A DNA stretch of 45,906 nucleotides from Candidatus Zixiibacteriota bacterium. GTDB taxonomy: Bacteria; Zixibacteria; MSB-5A5; RBG-16-43-9. The notes beneath the pieces were generated by a model that saw only the letters and a program-made list of their open reading frames with translations, ran no database searches and had not been told where the DNA came from. The position numbers were made by a program, and so were the translations under genes. Positions 41,221 through 45,906 of this stretch are shown one piece after another. The stretch's first letter is position 1. Each line of letters starts with the position of its first letter. The stretch spans positions 1 to 45,906 of the forward strand of contig JALHSU010000077.1 in NCBI GenBank assembly GCA_022865345.1, given 5' to 3'.

Positions 41221-42225
41221 ATGTTAAGTTTAATCTTTGTCATCTTCATTATTTTGGTTGCTCTGGCTTTTGATTTCACCAACGGGCTGCACGATGCGGC
41301 TAATTCCATCGCTACGGTTGTTTCCACCCGGGTTCTAACACCCCGCCAGGCTGTGGTCTGGGCGGCTTTTTTTAATTTCGTGGCGTTTCTGATCTTCGGC
41401 ACCGCGGTAGCTACAACCATCGGCAAGGGGATGATCGATATCAGCGTGGTCACGCCAAGGCTCATATTCGCGGGATTGATCGGCGCAATTAGCTGGAACC
41501 TTTTCACCTGGTATCTGGGACTACCTACCAGCTCCTCCCATGCTTTGATCGGTGGCTATGCTGGAGCAGCCATTGTCAAAGCCGGCTTTAAAGTCATCAT
41601 CCTCAGCGGCTGGACCAAGACCATTATCTTCCTTTTTCTTGCGCCAACCCTGGGCTTAGTTTTAGGACTGATTTTCATAGTCATAGTCACCTGGATTGTA
41701 CATAAAAAGACCCCTGCCTCCATTGATAAGTGGTCACGTCGTTTGCAATTAGTCTCAGCCTGTCTGTATAGTCTGGGTCACGGAGGGAATGACGCACAGA
41801 AGACTATGGGGATTATAGCCAGCTTGTTGTTTTCGGCTGGACTTATCAAGACCTTTCACATACCTCTCTGGGTGGTGTTGAGTGCACATGCCGCTATAGC
41901 TTTAGGAACCCTGTCAGGTGGCTGGCGTATAGTGAAGACCATGGGTCAGAAAATAACCAAACTAAGGCCAATTGATGGTTTTTGTGCTGAAACTGCGAGT
42001 GCCATTAGCATTTTCACGGCTACTCATCTGGGTGTGCCAGTTAGCACCACACATGTCATCACCGGAGCCATTTCCGGGGTTGGAGCAGCCAAACGTCTTT
42101 CCGCGGTACGTTGGGGAATCACTATTAAAATCGTCTGGGCCTGGCTTTTGACCATTCCCGGAGCAGCTTTGACTGCTGGGGTTTTCTATTTTCTGCTGGA
42201 GTCGGCGATTAAGTTGTTCTCTTAG
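41221..42225 (+). CDS. pit: PiT-family inorganic phosphate transporter
   Basis: 334 residues, about 10 transmembrane helices. The two PiT signature repeats are present: FDFTNGLHDAANSIATVVST (about 18-37) and YSLGHGGNDAQKTMGII (about 183-199). GLPTSSSHALIGG and GVPVSTTHVITGAISGVG are matching internal repeats. It is a low-affinity phosphate/cation symporter of the inner membrane. With the DUF47 gene it forms a two-gene phosphate-uptake unit. No good Shine-Dalgarno precedes the ATG, so a different start a few codons away is possible. Confidence 0.94.
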   Translation: MLSLIFVIFIILVALAFDFTNGLHDAANSIATVVSTRVLTPRQAVVWAAFFNFVAFLIFGTAVATTIGKGMIDISVVTPRLIFAGLIGAISWNLFTWYLGLPTSSSHALIGGYAGAAIVKAGFKVIILSGWTKTIIFLFLAPTLGLVLGLIFIVIVTWIVHKKTPASIDKWSRRLQLVSACLYSLGHGGNDAQKTMGIIASLLFSAGLIKTFHIPLWVVLSAHAAIALGTLSGGWRIVKTMGQKITKLRPIDGFCAETASAISIFTATHLGVPVSTTHVITGAISGVGAAKRLSAVRWGITIKIVWAWLLTIPGAALTAGVFYFLLESAIKLFS

Positions 42226-42265
42226 TAAGCGACAGCTCAAAACCATAAATAAGTAGTCTGCTTCT

Positions 42266-42399
42266 GTGGGATGTTATCATCCCGAAGCTTAAAAAGAGCT
42301 GGCTAATATCAGTTTGAACGAAAACATTAAACCCACGTTGTGGGCAACGTGGGTTTACCTTGTGTAAAAGGTAGGGGCGCGATATGTCGTGCCCCTACC
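42266..42399. repeat. Three hairpins downstream of pit
   Basis: GGGATG, TTAT, CATCCC (about 42269-42284), ACCCACGTTG, TGGG, CAACGTGGGT (42331-42354) and GTAGGGGCGCGA, TATG, TCGTGCCCCTAC (42372-42399). They fill the 260-base gap. The second may also act as a transcription stop, but there is no T run. A weak promoter-like TTGCAC (42445-42450) follows. Confidence 0.7.
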
Positions 42400-42538
42400 A
42401 CTTTAGCCCAACCTGAAAATATGGTAGGCGTACAATAATTTTTCTTGCACATTCTAATAGAAAGGTATTAATTTAAAATATGAGATAATGGAAACACTTT
42501 TAGAAATATTCTTAAAACACTACAAAGGTAATTTACAA

Positions 42539-43405
42539 ATGGAACTTGAAAACAATTCAGAAAATAAATCCCAAAAAGCAGAGGTGGAAAAAGAGTGGAT
42601 GTTTCCCAAGTCTGCAAACAGATGGGACACTGTTTTTCGAGTCGTACAACTAGTTTTATTGGTACTGGCTTTAGGCCTCAGTATATGGAATCTTAAGAGT
42701 TCTGCAAAATTCTCATCTAATGTTGAAAATCACCTTAAAAATTTTGATACACTTTTTGCCAGTGTGGAGAATAAAATGAAAGCCCTACCTCAGAGTGTCG
42801 ATAAGTTTGATTCTACTATAAGGGATCTAACAGACGTAGTTGAAAGCCAGCAAAAGGAATTAAGCTCGTCTATCGGTGGGCTGAGAAAAGATGTGGATTT
42901 GTTTTCAAATAGCTTAATCTCTTATGAAAGGAAATTAAGTGAAATCGTCGAAGCCAGTGACAAACAACTACAGCTCCTAAAAAAGACTCAAGCAAGTTGG
43001 GAGAAAGAAATCTCTAGAAGCCCAAATCTAATATTATTCAAAGATAAGGCTGAAAGGGTTGATAGTAATAAAATACATATTATTCCTGCTATATTGAACA
43101 AAGGTGATCAATTTTCTGAAAAGAACAATTTTATTCTAAAAGTCCCTAAAAAATTTAACTTCAAATCTTCAGGTTGGACTCCATATGACTCTTTATCGGA
43201 CCCACAAACTTGGAGTTATAGACTTAATCAATTTATAGGATATTATAGTGATACTACAAAATGGTTAATATCCAGACCTAATAATTTTGATTTTACTGTT
43301 GAATTGCCTGCTAAAAAAGAATTATCCGAATTAAATTTTGATTATACTATTTTTCATGAAAAAGGTTCACAGGATGGCAAGTTAGAGGTCAAACTGCCTA
43401 AATAA
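42539..43405 (+). CDS. AT-rich membrane-anchored coiled-coil protein, unknown
   Basis: 288 residues if started at ATG 42539. An in-frame ATG at 42488 would add 17 residues and neither start has a good ribosome site. The layout is an acidic N-terminal tail, one transmembrane helix (about 33-52, VVQLVLLVLALGLSIW), a long coiled coil (about 58-155, KNFDTLFASVENKMKALPQ and repeated Lys/Glu/Ser heptads), then a beta-rich C-terminal domain (about 165-288). The large soluble part would lie outside the cytoplasm if the N-terminus is inside. The family is not recognised. Composition is more AT-rich than the neighbours, hinting at transfer. Confidence 0.65.
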   Translation: MELENNSENKSQKAEVEKEWMFPKSANRWDTVFRVVQLVLLVLALGLSIWNLKSSAKFSSNVENHLKNFDTLFASVENKMKALPQSVDKFDSTIRDLTDVVESQQKELSSSIGGLRKDVDLFSNSLISYERKLSEIVEASDKQLQLLKKTQASWEKEISRSPNLILFKDKAERVDSNKIHIIPAILNKGDQFSEKNNFILKVPKKFNFKSSGWTPYDSLSDPQTWSYRLNQFIGYYSDTTKWLISRPNNFDFTVELPAKKELSELNFDYTIFHEKGSQDGKLEVKLPK

Positions 43406-43441
43406 ATATTTACGACTCCCGTGTTCTAAGGACCGCCTATT

Positions 43442-44310
43442 CTATCTTTTCTTTAGAATCTTTTTTTGTTTGTACAGGGATTTTGAGTAAATAATGTCAT
43501 GAATAATCAGGTCTAAGGTGAGCCGCATGATTTCCATGAATTGAGAGTTTTTTCTGAAATCTGCGGGTGCTATATGATTAACCCTCCCATCTCTAAGCAA
43601 ATTTATGCAGGTTTCTTTCGCCTTGCGCTTTTTAGGTTTATATACAGCTATTGCATGACCACCATTCTTAATGGTTACAGTCATACCAGGTACGTCAGTC
43701 TCGCCGTCTCCGACATAAACTATATTTCTGAATGGTATTGGCCTGTCCTCCTCTGCCATATGTTCGTTAATCCTCTCATGCAATAACTCTCTTCCTTTGT
43801 TTATCCTAAACAGATACTGTGTTTTTATTGTGTCATTGACCAGGACTTTCGGAAAGAGTGGTTTTCCGTACGGATCATGATGATATTCAGATGCAAATAT
43901 TCTCTCGAATTGTTTTCTTATGGGTATTCCATCAAGTATTTCTTTCAATCCGGCAGATATCAAATAGAATCTCAAGTTTGCCTGACCTTTGCTTCTCGCT
44001 TTGACGTAGTCTCTAAGTTGTTTGAAATGTGTCTTAACTCCTTTGAAGTAATCTATTTCCCCTGAAAGCTTTTTTAAATCGGTATCCTTGAACGTTACCT
44101 TCGCTCCTTCGGCTTTCTCTATCAATAATCGCATATAACAAAGCATTTGATCAGCGTTTGTTCTCTTCGATACCCTGGCAACTTCCTCCCAAAACTTCTT
44201 GGGTTTAATGTTGAGTTCCGGCAACACTGCATATTCCTGCATTGGTTGGGGGGATAACGTTCCGTCAAAGTCGTAAACAATTGCAATAATGTTTTTTTTT
44301 TGTAGCGCAT
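43442..44310 (-). pseudogene. HAD-superfamily phosphatase with a one-base frameshift in an A10 tract
   Basis: From a well-placed ATG (44308-44310) after AAGGAGG, the frame encodes MRYKKK and then leaves the HAD frame at ten A (44292-44301 on the plus strand, as T). In the HAD frame the next codons give IIAIVYDFDGTLSPQPM, containing catalytic DFDGT motif I. Motif II is YLISAGL (about 120) and motif IV is YVGDGETDVPGM (about 205). One extra A, or a -1 slip, restores about 290 residues. The in-frame ATG at 44242 would drop motif I and is not a real start. It could be slippage control, true loss, or a sequencing error. Substrate unknown. Confidence 0.75.
44292..44301 (-). other. A10 homopolymer and slippery site in the HAD gene
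   Basis: Ten consecutive A (T on the plus strand) at codons 4-7. Reading AAA AAA AAA and slipping back one base gives AAC ATT ATT, the HAD frame. No obvious downstream stem-loop stimulates it. It is also a site prone to sequencing error. Confidence 0.75.
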
Positions 44311-44357
44311 TGTGGCCCTCCTTTTAAGATTGGATACATTGAAGCATCATTAGAAAC

Positions 44358-45906
44358 TTATCTAATGTTTCTTAATTTCTGCAGGACATCGTTGACGGTG
44401 GGGTCATTTGGATGGTCCTGCACCCATCTCTCCAGGATTTTTTGCGACTGGCTATATTTCTTGTTCATAATATAGAGGTCCGAAAGAGCCCGGAAGTTGA
44501 TGTCGTTATCCGGGCTTATCTGATAAGCCTGATAAAAGGTATTCTCTGCATCCTGAATTCTTCTCTGACCAATATAGAACAGGCCCAGATACTGAAGATA
44601 CAAAAGCTGGGGATTTGAGTCATACAGCTTTCTGAGATGTTCCTCACCTTTTTTCAAAAGGGCATCAGCTTCTTGAGTTTTTCCTTCCTGTCTGTTCAGA
44701 TCAGCTAAGATCGAATAGGTACGGTAATAATCCGGATATACCTGGACGGCTTTTTCCAGCTCAGCTATGGCTTTTCCTTTATCTCCACCGGTTAAATAGA
44801 CATTACTCAATTCGATAAACATCTCCGGATAACTGATCAGCATTCCAATGGCGTTTTCATCCTTGTAGACTTTCATATCGTTTAAACCCCGGTACTTGTA
44901 GACCTCCCATAAGAGCTTATGGTACAGGTCCACATCATACATTAACTTTCCTTCCTCCGGCACAAGTTTCAAGGCAAAACCGGCTTTTTTCAGGTGAGTA
45001 TCAAGATTTATTCTGCCATCCGGAGGAACGGTGGAGGAAAAAACTATGGAGTACTTCCACTGGTTCGTCATAATTATATTCTCGATCATCAGGTCTTGGA
45101 CCCGGATTAGTTTTTTGTTTTTCTCATCATAATAGCTGAAAAGGTAATGGTTAGTTCCTCTTAAGGGGTCGTAATACGTCTCCCGTGGAAGGGAGATGAT
45201 GGTGCCATCCGGGCGTCTGGTATCTACCCACTTTATCTGCTCGTCTCTTAAACTGATCGGGACATTCCATTTATTCTTAAGTTCCAGGATATACCAGTCC
45301 GTATTGAGCAGGCTCAAGTTTATCACCCTAACATCCGTCCTGAATTTCTCCACCTGCTGGATAAACCATAAAGGGAAGGTGTCGTTATCACCGTTGGTGA
45401 AGATGATAGCATCCCGGTCACAGGAGCTAAGGATATTGTAGGCATAATCGAACGGTAGATAATCGCCTCGCCGGTTATTGGGAGAGTGCAGCCCGCGATT
45501 TAAAGGCATCAGAGGTGCAAAAAGAAAGATTGCCGAAAACCCGTAAACAAAACTCCTGGTTCCTAACTTGCCTAACTTCGTAAAAGCTTCGCCCAGATAA
45601 CTTATGAGTCTGGAAATCCCCAAACCCATTAGCAGGGCAAAAAAGACGAATGCCGGGGTGAAAAAGTAGTCTCTATCCCTGACCTCTAAACGCTCTATCT
45701 CTCCGGTCAGGGGGTTGGACTTGGTCCCATCTCCAAAGTTCAGATAGAGTATCAACCCTATCGAGGAGATTAATACCAGGAAAAGGAGCATCCAGCCAAT
45801 ACCCTTAACTCTTCTTATCGACTCTACTACCCCTAATAGACCCAAAAGCACCGGGATGAACCATAAGCTCTTGTCCAGATACTGCTCCCGGAAAATTCCC
45901 CAGAAA
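44358..45906 (-). CDS. DUF2723-family membrane protein with C-terminal TPRs (partial)
   Basis: The frame stays open to the window edge and the visible part is 516 residues. The start of the protein lies outside. The visible N-terminal part (FREQYLDKSLWFI) continues a DUF2723 multi-pass region with about three more transmembrane helices, then a soluble segment (SSCDRDAIIFTNGDNDTFPLWF, RTDVRVINLSLLN) typical of these proteins in candidate phyla, and a TPR region (about the last 170 residues: AIAELEKAVQVYPDYYRTYSIL, AENTFYQAYQISPDN). DUF2723 proteins resemble glycosyltransferase-C membrane enzymes, so a role in surface glycan assembly is possible but unproven. It is upstream of the HAD gene on the same strand. 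Confidence 0.85.
   Translation of the reverse strand, partial: FWGIFREQYLDKSLWFIPVLLGLLGVVESIRRVKGIGWMLLFLVLISSIGLILYLNFGDGTKSNPLTGEIERLEVRDRDYFFTPAFVFFALLMGLGISRLISYLGEAFTKLGKLGTRSFVYGFSAIFLFAPLMPLNRGLHSPNNRRGDYLPFDYAYNILSSCDRDAIIFTNGDNDTFPLWFIQQVEKFRTDVRVINLSLLNTDWYILELKNKWNVPISLRDEQIKWVDTRRPDGTIISLPRETYYDPLRGTNHYLFSYYDEKNKKLIRVQDLMIENIIMTNQWKYSIVFSSTVPPDGRINLDTHLKKAGFALKLVPEEGKLMYDVDLYHKLLWEVYKYRGLNDMKVYKDENAIGMLISYPEMFIELSNVYLTGGDKGKAIAELEKAVQVYPDYYRTYSILADLNRQEGKTQEADALLKKGEEHLRKLYDSNPQLLYLQYLGLFYIGQRRIQDAENTFYQAYQISPDNDINFRALSDLYIMNKKYSQSQKILERWVQDHPNDPTVNDVLQKLRNIR

Noticed and set aside
42331-42354. Rho-independent terminator after pit
   Set aside because: The stem is strong but no T run follows, and the same stem occurs in other intergenic and leader positions as a repeat.
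79-42399. CRISPR array
   Set aside because: The repeats are dispersed, palindromic, of many classes and not regularly spaced with unique spacers. No cas gene is present.
43442-44242. HAD gene starting at the ATG at 44242
   Set aside because: This would remove the catalytic DFDGT motif that lies in the same frame just upstream, and there is no ribosome site before it.
44122-44310. Independent 62-residue minus-strand protein
   Set aside because: Its ATG and ribosome site are good, but past MRYKKK the translation is the wrong frame of a HAD gene whose catalytic motif follows at once. It is better read as the 5' end of that gene.
1-45906. RAYT (Y1/HUH) transposase in the window
   Set aside because: No product shows the HUH motif with a Y1 catalytic context. 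The only transposase remnant (23235-24376) is a DDE type.
1-45906. tRNA or rRNA genes
   Set aside because: No T-arm GGTTC(G/A)A(A/T)TCC with matching acceptor stems was found in the gaps. The three-way-junction repeats are not cloverleaf tRNAs because they lack a T-arm and an anticodon arm.

Overview
The window reads as chromosome of an uncultured diderm (Gram-negative-type) bacterium. LpxD, BamA and an OmpH/Skp chaperone show an LPS-bearing outer membrane. The dockerin protein with the 'INYLFKGGP' signature, the DUF2723-TPR membrane protein, the DUF6485 protein and the very dense palindromic repeats resemble candidate phyla of the FCB/Zixibacteria neighbourhood. That placement is inferred from recognised sequence style, not from a search.

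Layout. 1-700: tail of an unknown gene, then a cluster of palindromic repeats. 0.7-3.3 kb: two paralogous small membrane proteins flanking a TM2-like protein, then a lipoprotein. 3.6-8.7 kb: an envelope operon, rplU-bamA-ompH-lpxD, running into two thioredoxins and a zinc-ribbon protein. 9.0-10.6 kb: an OsmC protein and a DksA/TraR zinc finger fused to a SpoIIE-type phosphatase. 11.0-17.6 kb, minus strand: a PhoB/PhoR-type two-component pair and a signalling operon (FHA protein, metallophosphoesterase, CHASE2-Ser/Thr kinase). 17.7-22.8 kb: dus, larB, a HEPN-like gene, larC, and an RlmI-like methyltransferase. 23.2-24.4 kb: a decayed insertion sequence. 24.5-27.0 kb: radical SAM protein, DUF6485 protein and a broken dockerin gene in a repeat-rich stretch. 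27.9-37.6 kb: an 11-gene complex I operon (nuoABCDHIJKLMN) with no nuoE, nuoF or nuoG. 38.6-42.2 kb: DUF502, a Na+/Ca2+-exchanger-like protein, a DUF47/PhoU-like regulator and a PiT phosphate transporter. 42.5-45.9 kb: an AT-rich coiled-coil membrane protein, a HAD phosphatase interrupted by an A10 homopolymer frameshift, and the C-terminal part of a DUF2723-TPR protein running off the window.

The most striking signal lies between the genes. More than 15 loci have the form GTAG-hairpin-short linker-hairpin-CTAC. Within a locus the second hairpin, read on the other strand, is a diverged copy of the first, and the differences fall as compensatory base changes in the stems. This is the architecture of REP/BIME elements, which RAYT (TnpA-REP) Y1 transposases are known to mobilise. 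Here one window carries many different stem families, the two arms together can form a three-way junction, and several arms or linkers contain further small elements, including a 150-bp MITE-like insertion in one hairpin loop. No RAYT gene is visible in the window, so it would have to act in trans.

Overall this is mostly housekeeping chromosome (envelope, respiration, phosphate, signalling) with repeats in nearly every intergenic gap. Those repeats have altered some gene 5' ends and accompany a probable defence gene inserted inside the lar locus.
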